A stretch of DNA of 64,000 bases from Epilithonimonas sp042695135. Its GTDB lineage: Bacteria; Bacteroidota; Bacteroidia; Flavobacteriales; Weeksellaceae. Location of the stretch: assembly GCF_042695135.1 (NCBI RefSeq), contig NZ_CP170547.1, forward strand, positions 3,286,001 through 3,350,000, given 5' to 3'. How positions within the stretch are numbered: position 1 is the stretch's first letter; each line of letters begins with the position of its first letter. Position numbers and translations under genes: made by a program. The notes below the pieces were generated by a model, which worked only from the letters and a program-made list of their open reading frames with translations, was not told the origin of the DNA and ran no database searches. Of the stretch, positions 42,939-51,371 are shown piece after piece.

Positions 42939-44117
42939 ATGTCAGAGGTACAATCACAACTAAGCAAACATCAGGTTCTTGGAATGGCCGTAGTTGCTGG
43001 AATCAGCGTTTCAAATATTTATTTTGCCCAACCGATTCTGCATCAAATCGCTGAAAGTTTTCGCGTTCCTGAAAGTAAAATGGGAATAATGGTCGGTCTC
43101 GGGCAAGTTGGTTACGGCGCAGGATTATTGACGTTGGTTCCATTAGGCGATAAAGTTGACCGTAAGAAATTGATTCTGACTTTACTGGGAACTTTATTTT
43201 TTGTCTTGATGGCAATTGGGTTGGTTTCCAATTATTATTTTATTTTTTTATTCAGTTTATTATTGGGATTAACGGCGGTTGCGGCTCAGGTTATTTTACC
43301 AATGGCGGCTGAATTGTCGGGGAATGAAAAGGGAAAAAATGTCGGAATTATTTTTACCGGAATTCTTGTCGGGATATTGATGGCGAGGGTTTTCAGTGGT
43401 TATATTTCGGAATGGAGCAGTTGGAAAATGGTGTATTACCTTTCGGCTGGATTTACGATTTTCTCTTTGGCTTTTGTCTATTTCAAATTACCGAGTGTAA
43501 AACCGACGTTCAAAGACTCTTATTTTAAATTGATTTCATCGTCATTTTATCAGTTGAGGAGATTTCCACAATTGCGGTTTATGGCTTTGCTTGGCGGAAT
43601 TGCATTTGCGGTATTTTGCTCATTTTGGACAACTTTGACATTCTTGCTCGTTGAAGAACCTTACAATTACAGTTCAGACACGATTGGACTTTTCGGAATG
43701 TTGGGAATTGCCGGTGCGTTGGTTGCGCCGTTGATTGGAAAAGCTTCTGACAAGGGCGATTCCAGATACACACAATTGATTGCGAGCGTTATTTTATTAG
43801 CTGGTTCGGTCGTCATTTTTCTGTTTCCAAGTTATTTAATTTCCATCATTCTCGCCGTGATCTTCATTGATGTTGGCGTTCAGTCTATCCAAGTGACGAA
43901 TGTTGCATTAATTTACAGACTTGATGAAAAAGCGAATAGCAGAATCAACACAATTTATATGACTTCCTACTTTGTGGGTGGCGCTTTGGGAACTTTTATC
44001 GGACTGAAATGTTGGGAACTTGGCGGTTGGCATTATGTTGGAATTCAGCTCATCGTGTTTAGTTTATTTGTACTTTTAATGAATATAATAAACTTCATTA
44101 GAAAGAAGAAAATTTAA
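42939..44117 (+). CDS. MFS transporter
   Basis: 392 residues, twelve membrane helices. Loop 2-3 signature as LVPLGDKVDRKKLI; opening GMAVVAGISVSNIYFAQPILHQIA, and AAQVILPMAAELSGNEKGKNVG in the helix 4-5 region, which is the pattern of sugar-efflux or arabinose/drug exporters (YdhP/AraJ-like). Gene starts 3 bp after the reductase stop. Export of a reduced or toxic product is plausible, but inferred. Confidence 0.82.
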   Translation: MSEVQSQLSKHQVLGMAVVAGISVSNIYFAQPILHQIAESFRVPESKMGIMVGLGQVGYGAGLLTLVPLGDKVDRKKLILTLLGTLFFVLMAIGLVSNYYFIFLFSLLLGLTAVAAQVILPMAAELSGNEKGKNVGIIFTGILVGILMARVFSGYISEWSSWKMVYYLSAGFTIFSLAFVYFKLPSVKPTFKDSYFKLISSSFYQLRRFPQLRFMALLGGIAFAVFCSFWTTLTFLLVEEPYNYSSDTIGLFGMLGIAGALVAPLIGKASDKGDSRYTQLIASVILLAGSVVIFLFPSYLISIILAVIFIDVGVQSIQVTNVALIYRLDEKANSRINTIYMTSYFVGGALGTFIGLKCWELGGWHYVGIQLIVFSLFVLLMNIINFIRKKKI

Positions 44118-44138
44118 TCAAATCAAAATAGTCAAGAT

Positions 44139-44882
44139 ATGAAACTACCAGTCTCATTACTAACAGTATTCCTGGGAATGCAACTTACATTAGCCCAGAC
44201 ATTGAAAACAATTGCCTACAAAGACGGAACTCAGAAACTGAACGGATTAGTCACTTCAAATGCAGGAAAAAAACTTCCCGGCGTTCTAATTCTGCCAGCC
44301 TGGAAAGGCATTGATAATGAAGCAAAAGATGCTGCACTTCAGTTGGAAAAGCAAGGTTACATCGCTTTTGTTGCTGACATTTATGGCGAAGGAAATGTAC
44401 CAGCCGACAATGCAGCCGCCGCAAAAATCGCAGGAACTTACAAACAAGATTACAAAGCTTATCAACAAAGAATTTCTGCGGCTTTGGACGAACTGAAAAA
44501 GCAAGGTGCCAATTCTGAAAAGATTGCGGTCATTGGTTATTGTTTCGGTGGAACCGGTGCTTTGGAAACGGCTAGAGCTCAGATGCCGGTTGCTGGCGTT
44601 GTCTCTATTCACGGTGGTTTGGCGAAAGGAAACGACAGACTGAATGTTCCCATCAAAACCAAAGTTCTTGTAGAAAATCCTGCGGACGACGAAAGTGTAA
44701 AACCGGAAGATATGACCAATCTGATTGCGGAATTAAAAACCGGAAAAACAGATTTTCAAATCATCACTTACGCCAATTCCAAACACACTTTTACGAGCCC
44801 GGAATCTCCGGATTACAACGAAGTAATGGCGAAACGCGCCTGGAATCACACGTTGAGTTTTCTGAAAGAAATATTGAAATAG
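44139..44882 (+). CDS. Secreted dienelactone hydrolase family protein
   Basis: 247 residues with signal peptide (MKLPVSLLTVFLGMQLTLAQ). The family nucleophile is Cys135 in VIGYCFGGTGAL, with Asp in NPADDESVKPED and His in SKHTFTSPESP. LVTSNAGKKLPGVLILPAWKG and the GYIAFVADIYGEG segment match family motifs. Acts in the periplasm on an ester or lactone. Last gene of the presumed operon that starts at 38203; a terminator follows. Confidence 0.85.
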   Translation: MKLPVSLLTVFLGMQLTLAQTLKTIAYKDGTQKLNGLVTSNAGKKLPGVLILPAWKGIDNEAKDAALQLEKQGYIAFVADIYGEGNVPADNAAAAKIAGTYKQDYKAYQQRISAALDELKKQGANSEKIAVIGYCFGGTGALETARAQMPVAGVVSIHGGLAKGNDRLNVPIKTKVLVENPADDESVKPEDMTNLIAELKTGKTDFQIITYANSKHTFTSPESPDYNEVMAKRAWNHTLSFLKEILK

Positions 44883-44921
44883 ATAAAAAGAAATTAGACT
44901 TTAGATATTAGAAGTTAGAAA

Positions 44922-44948
44922 GGCAGCCATTACGGCTGTCTTTTTTTA
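44922..44948 (+). terminator. Terminator of the reductase/hydrolase operon
   Basis: GGCAGCC (44922-44928) pairs with GGCTGTC (44934-44940; one G-U), loop ATTAC, then seven T. It also overlaps the end of the convergent cinA. Confidence 0.7.
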
Positions 44949-46196
44949 TTTTTTGATGAGCAATGAAACAATATCCTGAACCACTTTCTGAGACACGAAG
45001 TTCATAAAATCAATTCTTTCCAAATGTGGCAAAAATAATTTTGAGGTCACTTCTTCATTGCCAATTCTAATCGTGTAATAAACCGTTCCCACATCTTTCC
45101 CATCCTCACCTTTTCCAGGCCCGGCAACGCCTGTTGTAGAAACAGCAATATCAGTTTTGAATAATTCCTGACAGCCATTCGCCATTTCGGAAGCAACTTG
45201 CTCACTCACAACGGTAAATTCTTCGATTGTTTTTGGATTGACATTTAGAATATCAATCTTTTTCTCGGTTGCATAAGTTACGATCCCGCCAGAAAAATAA
45301 TTAGAACTTCCGGAAACCGACGTAATCAGATGCGCTAATTCTCCTCCTGTACAACTTTCTGAAACCGAAACAGTCAACTTTCTGTCATTCAACAATTCGC
45401 CAAGGATTTTTTCGATTTTATCTTCGTGAGTGGCAATGATATTTTCTCCGATGATTGGAATTAATTTTTGAATCTCAGTTTCAAGTTCTTGATTTAGGAT
45501 TTCCTGTGAATTTCCGGAAGCCGTTAATCTTAATTTCACCCTCGTCCCGATTGGCAAATAAGATAAGCTGATGTGTTTTGGTAAAGCCAATTCCCAACTT
45601 TCAATATTTTCTGACAGAATACTTTCCGGAACATCCACTACAGAAACGATTCTGGTTACGATATGGTCTAATGACAATTTCTCTTTTAAGAATGGAATAA
45701 TCTGGTCTTTTACCAAAGGTTTCACCTCGTAAGGAACGCCTGGCAAACTGAAACAAAAAGTTCCATTTTTCTCCAAAACCATACAAGGCGCTGTCCCGAA
45801 ATAATTCAGAAAAACCTCAGCCTTTGATAAGACAATCGCCTGTTCCTTATTATGTTCCAAAATCCAAAGTCGGTTTCGTTTTTCGAGATAAGCTCTCAAA
45901 TGTTCGTAAACTTTATCTGAAAAAATCAATTCGTCTTCAAAGAACTCAGCGTAAGCTTTCTTGGTAATATCATCTTTCGTTGGCCCCAATCCGCCCGTTG
46001 TAAAAACTACATCTGCCATTCCGAATGCTTTCCCAAGCGTAGAAACTATTGTACTTTCGTCATCCGGAATTGTAAAAATTCTTGTCACTTTAATTCCAAT
46101 CTCTTTGAGTTGCATCGCTATGAAGTTGGAATTGGTATCCACGGTGTTTCCAGATAAAATCTCGTCGCCAATAGTGATTAAAACAGCTGTTTTCAT
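44946..46196 (-). CDS. cinA: CinA family protein (NMN deamidase / competence-damage inducible)
   Basis: 416 residues, two domains. The N-terminal MoCF-like domain (about 1-170) has ITIGDEILSGNTVDTNSNFIAMQL and VVFTTGGLGPTKDDITKKAYAE. The C-terminal CinA domain (about 255-416) has SVSESCTGGELAHLITSVSGSSNYFSGG and STTGVAGPGKGEDGKDVGTVYY, and supplies the nicotinamide mononucleotide deamidase activity used in NAD recycling. Length is standard for the two-domain form. Divergent from the MpaB-like gene. Confidence 0.9.
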   Translation of the reverse strand: MKTAVLITIGDEILSGNTVDTNSNFIAMQLKEIGIKVTRIFTIPDDESTIVSTLGKAFGMADVVFTTGGLGPTKDDITKKAYAEFFEDELIFSDKVYEHLRAYLEKRNRLWILEHNKEQAIVLSKAEVFLNYFGTAPCMVLEKNGTFCFSLPGVPYEVKPLVKDQIIPFLKEKLSLDHIVTRIVSVVDVPESILSENIESWELALPKHISLSYLPIGTRVKLRLTASGNSQEILNQELETEIQKLIPIIGENIIATHEDKIEKILGELLNDRKLTVSVSESCTGGELAHLITSVSGSSNYFSGGIVTYATEKKIDILNVNPKTIEEFTVVSEQVASEMANGCQELFKTDIAVSTTGVAGPGKGEDGKDVGTVYYTIRIGNEEVTSKLFLPHLERIDFMNFVSQKVVQDIVSLLIKK

Positions 46197-46354
46197 AAGA
46201 ACAAATTTCGTGAATAATTCATTTACTTGATTAAGATTATCTCAATTTTATTTAGCTTTAAAATGTTAATTAATTACAAGTTTGACTAATCCGAATTTTA
46301 TGACATTACTCAATTATACTCCAATATCGGCTTAAAACTTGTAATTTTATAGTG

Positions 46355-47551
46355 ATGGAAAAGACAATTTTAGAACCAAGATTTAAAGATTTACCACATT
46401 TCAAATATTTTTGGACTAAAGGCAACGGAAAACAACTCATCGATTTTTCCGGTGCGGAAGTTAGCTTTAAAGATTTTGACAAATTCTCCCGTTACTTTTA
46501 TCACGTTGATAAAATAGGCGATGGTGTTGTAAAAGAAGTCTATCTGACTAAGAAATTTCAGGAAGCTTCCCGTAAAATTGAGCAATACATCCGAAAAGGT
46601 GTTTCACAAACTGATGACGTCCCTGCAAGTGTTCAAACTCTTTTCCAACAAACGCAAGCTGTTCCGGAATGGCTTAATCCTGACTTGCTGAAAAGTGGCG
46701 CAGAACTTTGTATGCGAAGCAATGTGGATTCTCTGATTTCCCTGAGAGATTATTGTCTCATTGGCGGTTATGATTATGCTTATCTCAACAAACCTTTGAT
46801 TGTCACAGAAGCTTTAAAGAAAGGTGCAGTGAAACGACTTTCAGAAACCTTGGATTTTTGGGTAAACGCAACGAGATACAATGCTTTGGAAATTCACGCA
46901 AAAGGCTATGAGTTCGCTATCAAAATACGGCTGATACATTCCTACGCCAGACTTTCCATCAAGAAACATTACAAAAACTGGGACACAGAAAATTGGGGAG
47001 AACCCATTAATTCCTGGGATATGATGGCTACTTACATTGGTTTCAGTTTGGTTTTTCTTCACAGTCTCAAAAAATTGGGGAATACTTATTCTGATGAGGA
47101 AGAAAGAGGACTTTTTCATCTTTGGAAATATGTGGGCTATCTTTTGGGAATTCCGGAAGACCTTCTGCCTGACGACAAAAAACAGGCAACAGAATATTTC
47201 TATCTCTGGACCGCCATCCAGCCGCCTTCTGACAAAGATTCTGTTTTGTTGGCGCACTCTCTATTGAATGAATCTCTGGAAAACCCAATTCTCAAGTACA
47301 GTTTCCAAAAGAAAATGTTGCGCTTTTTACACATCAGCTGCACTTGGTTTTTATTGGATAATGAAGTTTGCAAAAGGCTGGAAATACCGGAAGTTTCCGG
47401 AAGAAGTGTCTTTCCGAATACCAAAAAATTCATCAATAAAATCTACAACAATGTCGTAAGCAGAGAAAACCGAATCGCTAAAGGAAATAAAGACCAGATG
47501 CAGGTTTTAAAAGATTATCTGCGGGTTACACAACAGTCTAATTTTCATTAA
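46355..47551 (+). CDS. MpaB/DUF2236-type oxygenase-like protein
   Basis: 398 residues from the ATG at 46355 (a GTG lies one codon earlier). All-alpha protein with the motif order LISLRDYCLIGGYDYAYLNKPLI ... RLSETLDFWVNAT ... AIKIRLIHSYARLSIKKH ... YLLGIPEDLLP. This fits the MpaB/DUF2236 family related to latex-clearing protein, which can carry b-type haem. The RLIHSYAR histidine is the candidate haem ligand. No signal peptide. The biological role here is unknown. Isolated, without evident partner genes. Confidence 0.7.
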   Translation: MEKTILEPRFKDLPHFKYFWTKGNGKQLIDFSGAEVSFKDFDKFSRYFYHVDKIGDGVVKEVYLTKKFQEASRKIEQYIRKGVSQTDDVPASVQTLFQQTQAVPEWLNPDLLKSGAELCMRSNVDSLISLRDYCLIGGYDYAYLNKPLIVTEALKKGAVKRLSETLDFWVNATRYNALEIHAKGYEFAIKIRLIHSYARLSIKKHYKNWDTENWGEPINSWDMMATYIGFSLVFLHSLKKLGNTYSDEEERGLFHLWKYVGYLLGIPEDLLPDDKKQATEYFYLWTAIQPPSDKDSVLLAHSLLNESLENPILKYSFQKKMLRFLHISCTWFLLDNEVCKRLEIPEVSGRSVFPNTKKFINKIYNNVVSRENRIAKGNKDQMQVLKDYLRVTQQSNFH

Positions 47552-47601
47552 GACATTCAGACAATCCAACTTAATTCAATCTTTCCAAACAATTTTATAA
47601 T

Positions 47602-47609
47602 TATCTTTG
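47602..47609 (+). promoter_or_regulatory. -7 box (TATCTTTG) of the dicarboxylate symporter gene
   Basis: Exact match, 16 bp before the ATG at 47625; a TTG inside it (47607) is not the translation start. AAAGGA just before the ATG resembles a weak ribosome-binding site. Confidence 0.5.
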
Positions 47610-47624
47610 ATCAAACTTAAAGGA

Positions 47625-48830
47625 ATGGATCAGTCTTTCTGGAAAAACTACAGCAACATTATTCTGCTTCTCATCGGGATTTTCATAGGAAGTCTGGTGG
47701 GAATTTTCTCCCCTGATTTCGTAGTTTATCTCAAGCCGATTGGTGATATTTTCCTTAATCTGCTTTTCGTCACAGTCATTCCGTTGGTGTTTTTTGCGAT
47801 TGTTTCCGCTATTTCAGGCATCGAGCAACAGAATCAATTGGGAAAGATCATTGGAACAATGGCTTTGACTTTTCTAAGTTTCATTCTGATTTCCGCCACA
47901 TTTTGTATCATTCTTGTCTACCTTTTCCCGACAGAGACGCCAACAAATATTCATGAAGCTATCACAGAAAACTTAAAAACCGACACCAATATCAATGACC
48001 AGATCGTAGGATTTTTCACCGTAAGCGAGTTCTATAATTTATTCTCAAGACAGAATATGCTGGCTCTCTTAGTCTTTTCTTTCCTGGTCGGAATCTCGAT
48101 CAGACGGTCTGGCGAAAAGGGAAATGCATTTCAAAGCTTCATACTTTCCGGAAACGAAGTGATGAAACAGCTTTTACTTCTCATAATGAAAGTTGCGCCC
48201 GTTGGATTAGGCGCTTATTTTGCGTATCAGGTTGGCACGATTGGACCTCAGCTTTTCGGATTTTATGCTAAACCTTTGGGACTTTATTACATCGCCGGAA
48301 CCATTTATTTCATTGTATTTTTTAGTCTTTATGCCTTCATCTGGAAATCCGGCAAAGGCGTGAAAGCTTTTTGGAAAGAAAGTCTTTTGCCAACAGCAAC
48401 TGCTATCAGTACTTGCAGCAGTTTAGCGACGATGCCAGTTGCGATAGAAGCTGCTAAAAGAATGGGCGTTCCCGCATCCATCGCCAACGTGGTGATTCCG
48501 ATTGGAACTACGATTCATAAAAACGGTTCTTCCATCTCATCCATCATCAAAATCTATGTGGCATTTCAGTTACTTGGCTGGAATTTATTCGAACCAATGA
48601 ATCTCATAATGGCTCTTGGCATCACAGTTTTCGTCAGCGCAGTTGCCGGCGGAATCCCAAATGGCGGATACATTGGCGAAATGCTGATGATTTCAGTTTA
48701 CAAAATCCCGCCCGATGTCGTTCCTGCTGTAATCATTATCGGGACTTTGGTAGATCCGCTGGCGACCGTCCTCAATTCCGTCGGGAATATTCTGGCATCT
48801 ATGATCGTCTCGAAGTTTGTGAAGGTTTGA
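47625..48830 (+). CDS. Dicarboxylate/amino acid:cation symporter (DAACS family)
   Basis: 401 residues from the ATG at 47625. GltP/DctA-like: eight helices plus two re-entrant hairpins. Motifs are VTVIPLVFFAIVSAISG (helix 3 end), the serine-rich AISTCSSLATMPVAIEAAKRMGV hairpin, IPIGTTIHKNGSSISS (helix 7, 'NMDGT'-like site here HKNGS) and the substrate/cation-binding VDPLATVLNSVGN in helix 8. Imports dicarboxylates or glutamate with Na+ or H+. The altered HKNGS in place of the usual NMDGT suggests an atypical specificity. Confidence 0.88.
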   Translation: MDQSFWKNYSNIILLLIGIFIGSLVGIFSPDFVVYLKPIGDIFLNLLFVTVIPLVFFAIVSAISGIEQQNQLGKIIGTMALTFLSFILISATFCIILVYLFPTETPTNIHEAITENLKTDTNINDQIVGFFTVSEFYNLFSRQNMLALLVFSFLVGISIRRSGEKGNAFQSFILSGNEVMKQLLLLIMKVAPVGLGAYFAYQVGTIGPQLFGFYAKPLGLYYIAGTIYFIVFFSLYAFIWKSGKGVKAFWKESLLPTATAISTCSSLATMPVAIEAAKRMGVPASIANVVIPIGTTIHKNGSSISSIIKIYVAFQLLGWNLFEPMNLIMALGITVFVSAVAGGIPNGGYIGEMLMISVYKIPPDVVPAVIIIGTLVDPLATVLNSVGNILASMIVSKFVKV

Positions 48831-48898
48831 TATATTTAATTACAGAATTTCTGAAAACTTGATTTATGATGTAATGAATTCATGCCTTTCTTCTATAA

Positions 48899-48938
48899 AA
48901 ATCATGCGCATGACTTGTTGAAGTCATGCGCATGATTT
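48899..48938. repeat. Nested palindrome with perfect 18-bp arms
   Basis: An 18-bp arm (48899-48916) pairs perfectly with 48921-48938 around a GTTG loop, and each arm itself contains the 12-bp palindrome TCATGCGCATGA. A third partial copy (GCATGATTTTTTT) follows at 48952. It may act as a bidirectional terminator between convergent genes or as a protein-binding site. Confidence 0.8.
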
Positions 48939-48980
48939 AGGCAAATGATAAGCATGATTTTTTTATGATAGTTTAAAACA

Positions 48981-49370
48981 TTACTCACTCCGCTTCACCG
49001 GTTCAAGATTCTCCAGCTCTTCCGGCGTGAAAAGCCGGTAATGTACTTTGAAGGTTTTACCGAGAGGCGTTTCCAAAGAAAATCCGCCCGGTCCCCAACC
49101 GTCCAGAACATCCAATGTAAAATGAGCATACTTCCAATATTCGAAGAGGTCGCGGTCTATCCAGAATTCGAAGCCGTTGATGGTTCCAATCATTGCGTCA
49201 TTCATCCTTGGGAAGTAGCCACCTTTCTCGAAACATTGTGGTTGCGTACCTTCACAACAGCCACCAGCCTGATAAAACATCAGTTCGCCGTGTTTTTTCT
49301 CGAGTTCCCATATGATTTCCATCGCAGCATCCGTCACAGAAAGTCTTGATATTTTATCTTTAGTTTCCAT
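48981..49370 (-). CDS. DUF779 family protein
   Basis: 129 residues. Conserved blocks: LMFYQAGGCCEGTQPQCFEKG (Cys-Cys and later Cys), IGTINGFEFWIDRDLFEYW and LDVLDGWGPGGFSLETPLG. DUF779 proteins are small cytosolic proteins nearly always encoded beside acetaldehyde-type aldehyde dehydrogenases, as here. The Cys cluster may bind metal; function unproven. It is downstream of the dehydrogenase gene on the same strand, 266 bp away with repeats and a terminator between. Confidence 0.88.
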   Translation of the reverse strand: METKDKISRLSVTDAAMEIIWELEKKHGELMFYQAGGCCEGTQPQCFEKGGYFPRMNDAMIGTINGFEFWIDRDLFEYWKYAHFTLDVLDGWGPGGFSLETPLGKTFKVHYRLFTPEELENLEPVKRSE

Positions 49371-49410
49371 CTATTTTTTATTTTGACATTAATGAATAAT
49401 AATGTATTGA

Positions 49411-49487
49411 CAGGTCGCTCCTACGGAGCTTAACTTGTCTTATTGATATTTTTCCTATTAACAGTTTGCTCTACGGAGCTTTGTGAA
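49411..49487. repeat. Paired GCTCCTACGGAGC element, copy A
   Basis: GCTCCTACGGAGCT at 49417-49430 and GCTCTACGGAGCT at 49468-49480 (one base shorter), 51 bp apart. Each is a small hairpin (GCTCC/GGAGC). The spacer shares words such as CCTATTAACAGTTTGCTC with copy B at 52393-52470, so this is one dispersed two-hairpin element. Confidence 0.7.
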
Positions 49488-49567
49488 TCCTTCGTATTAA
49501 TTGAACATCTGCATTTTAGAATCTACGATTAGTTTCCACATTAATTATTATTTTAAAGTTAAACAAA

Positions 49568-49593
49568 AACCCGACAAAAAATTCTGTCGGGTT
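49568..49593 (-). terminator. Terminator of the aldehyde dehydrogenase gene
   Basis: AACCCGACA (49568-49576) pairs with TGTCGGGTT (49585-49593); on the minus strand it is followed by TTTTTGTTT. Confidence 0.75.
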
Positions 49594-49636
49594 CAGAGTA
49601 TTGATAAGTCTTAAACTTAATTATAAAACATTAAGA

Positions 49637-51166
49637 TTAGAAGAACCCTAACTTGTTCTTGTTGTAAGAGATCAGCATATTCTTGGTTTGACGGTAATGG
49701 TCAAGCATCATTTTGTGATTTTCTCTACCAATACCCGACTGCTTGTAACCTCCGAAAGGTGCACCGGCAGGATAAGCGTGGTATTGATTCACCCAAACCC
49801 TACCCGCTTCCACGTGTCTTGGAATGTTGTACAATTGATGTGCATCACGTGTCCAAACGCCCGCACCCAAACCATAAATCGTATCATTCGCAATTTCCAA
49901 AGCTTCTGCTTCATCTTTGAAAGTCGTGAAAGCCACAACCGGTCCAAAAATCTCTTCCTGGAAGATTCTCATTCTGTTGTTTCCTTTGAAGATGGTCGGT
50001 TTGATGTAATAGCCTTCTTCCAAACCTTCAATAGTGTTTACATCGCCACCAGTAAGGACTTCTGCACCTTCCTCTTTACCAAGTTTTAGGTAACCCATAA
50101 TTTTATCTTTCTGGATTTTCGAAGCCTGCGCTCCCATCATCACGGTTTTGTCCAATGGGTTTCCGATTTTGATTGCCTCAGTTCTTTCAATCACTTTTGC
50201 GATGAATGCATCTGCAATATCTTCCTGAACCAGTAATCTTGACGGGCAAGTACAAATTTCTCCCTGATTGAGGGCAAACATTACTGCGCCTTCGATTGCT
50301 TTATCTAAAAATTCATCGTCCGCATCCATTACCGAATTGAAGAAAATGTTAGGCGATTTCCCTCCCAATTCCAAAGTTACCGGGATGATATTTTCTGTCG
50401 CATATTGCATTACCATTCGTCCCGTTACCGTTGAACCTGTAAAGGCTGCTTTGTTGACTTTTGGATTGGTGACCAACGCTCTTCCAAGTTCTGCTCCAAA
50501 ACCGTTTACAATATTTACGACACCCGGTGGAAGTAGATCACCAATCAATTCCATTAAGATAATAATGGAAACAGGCGTACTTTCCGCTGGTTTCAAAACA
50601 ACACAATTACCTGCTGCCAAAGCTGGAGCGAGTTTCCAAACGGCCATTAAGATTGGGAAGTTCCACGGAATGATTTGGGCAATCACACCAAGTGGTTCAT
50701 GGACAATGAGTGAAACGGTGTCTTTGTCCAACTCATTGTGAGAACCTTCTTCTGCTCTGATGACTGAAGCGAAATATCTAAAATGGTCAATCGCTAAAGG
50801 AATATCGGCCGCCAAAGTTTCTCTCACAGCTTTACCATTATCAATCGTTTCTACCGTCGCAATATATTCAAGATTCTCTTCTATTCTATCGGCGATTTTA
50901 TTCAGAATAATGCTTCGTTCTGTTGCGGAAGTATCTTTCCACGTTTTGAAGGCTTCTGCTGCTGCGTTTACAGCGTTTTCCAAATCTTCTTTGTTGGAAT
51001 GCACTGCTTGTGTGAAAACTTGTCCATTGATTGGAGAAATGACATCGAAGTATTGTCCGCCAGCTGACGGCACAAATTTGCCTCCGATGTAATTATCATA
51101 TTTAGATTTGAATTCTGGCCAAGCCAAAGTGGTTGAATTTTGTTTGTGTTCTGCTGTTGTACTCAT
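49637..51166 (-). CDS. Aldehyde dehydrogenase (ExaC/AldB-like)
   Basis: 509 residues, NAD(P)-dependent aldehyde oxidation. Motifs: IIPWNFPILMAVWKLAPALAAGN, GSTVTGR (cofactor), Glu266 in LELGGKSPN, and catalytic Cys305 in NQGEICTCPSR. The end HAYPAGAPFGGYKQSGIGRENH is typical of acetaldehyde-type enzymes. It forms a recognised gene pair with DUF779 and is divergent from an AraC-type regulator. It may clear acetaldehyde from ethanol or ethanolamine breakdown. Confidence 0.92.
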   Translation of the reverse strand: MSTTAEHKQNSTTLAWPEFKSKYDNYIGGKFVPSAGGQYFDVISPINGQVFTQAVHSNKEDLENAVNAAAEAFKTWKDTSATERSIILNKIADRIEENLEYIATVETIDNGKAVRETLAADIPLAIDHFRYFASVIRAEEGSHNELDKDTVSLIVHEPLGVIAQIIPWNFPILMAVWKLAPALAAGNCVVLKPAESTPVSIIILMELIGDLLPPGVVNIVNGFGAELGRALVTNPKVNKAAFTGSTVTGRMVMQYATENIIPVTLELGGKSPNIFFNSVMDADDEFLDKAIEGAVMFALNQGEICTCPSRLLVQEDIADAFIAKVIERTEAIKIGNPLDKTVMMGAQASKIQKDKIMGYLKLGKEEGAEVLTGGDVNTIEGLEEGYYIKPTIFKGNNRMRIFQEEIFGPVVAFTTFKDEAEALEIANDTIYGLGAGVWTRDAHQLYNIPRHVEAGRVWVNQYHAYPAGAPFGGYKQSGIGRENHKMMLDHYRQTKNMLISYNKNKLGFF

Positions 51167-51334
51167 AATAATTTGGTTTTTATTAATACTGAATTAATAT
51201 TTGATTAAGGCTAAGTTAATTCTATAATCAACAAAACCGATAGCACAATCGTCCAAAAAAACAGTAAAATCCTATTTTTATAATACTTTATTGTTCATTA
51301 ACAAAAATTGTGACTGAGATTAATTTTAAAATAT

Positions 51335-51342
51335 TATATTTG
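51335..51342 (+). promoter_or_regulatory. -7 box (TATATTTG) of the second AraC regulator gene
   Basis: Exact TAnnTTTG, 30 bp before the ATG at 51372; a TTG at 51308 is 24 bp upstream, slightly long for a -33 partner. The 205-bp intergenic region is shared with the divergent dehydrogenase gene. Confidence 0.5.
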
Positions 51343-51371
51343 ATAGACAAGAAGTTATAAATCTTGAATCT

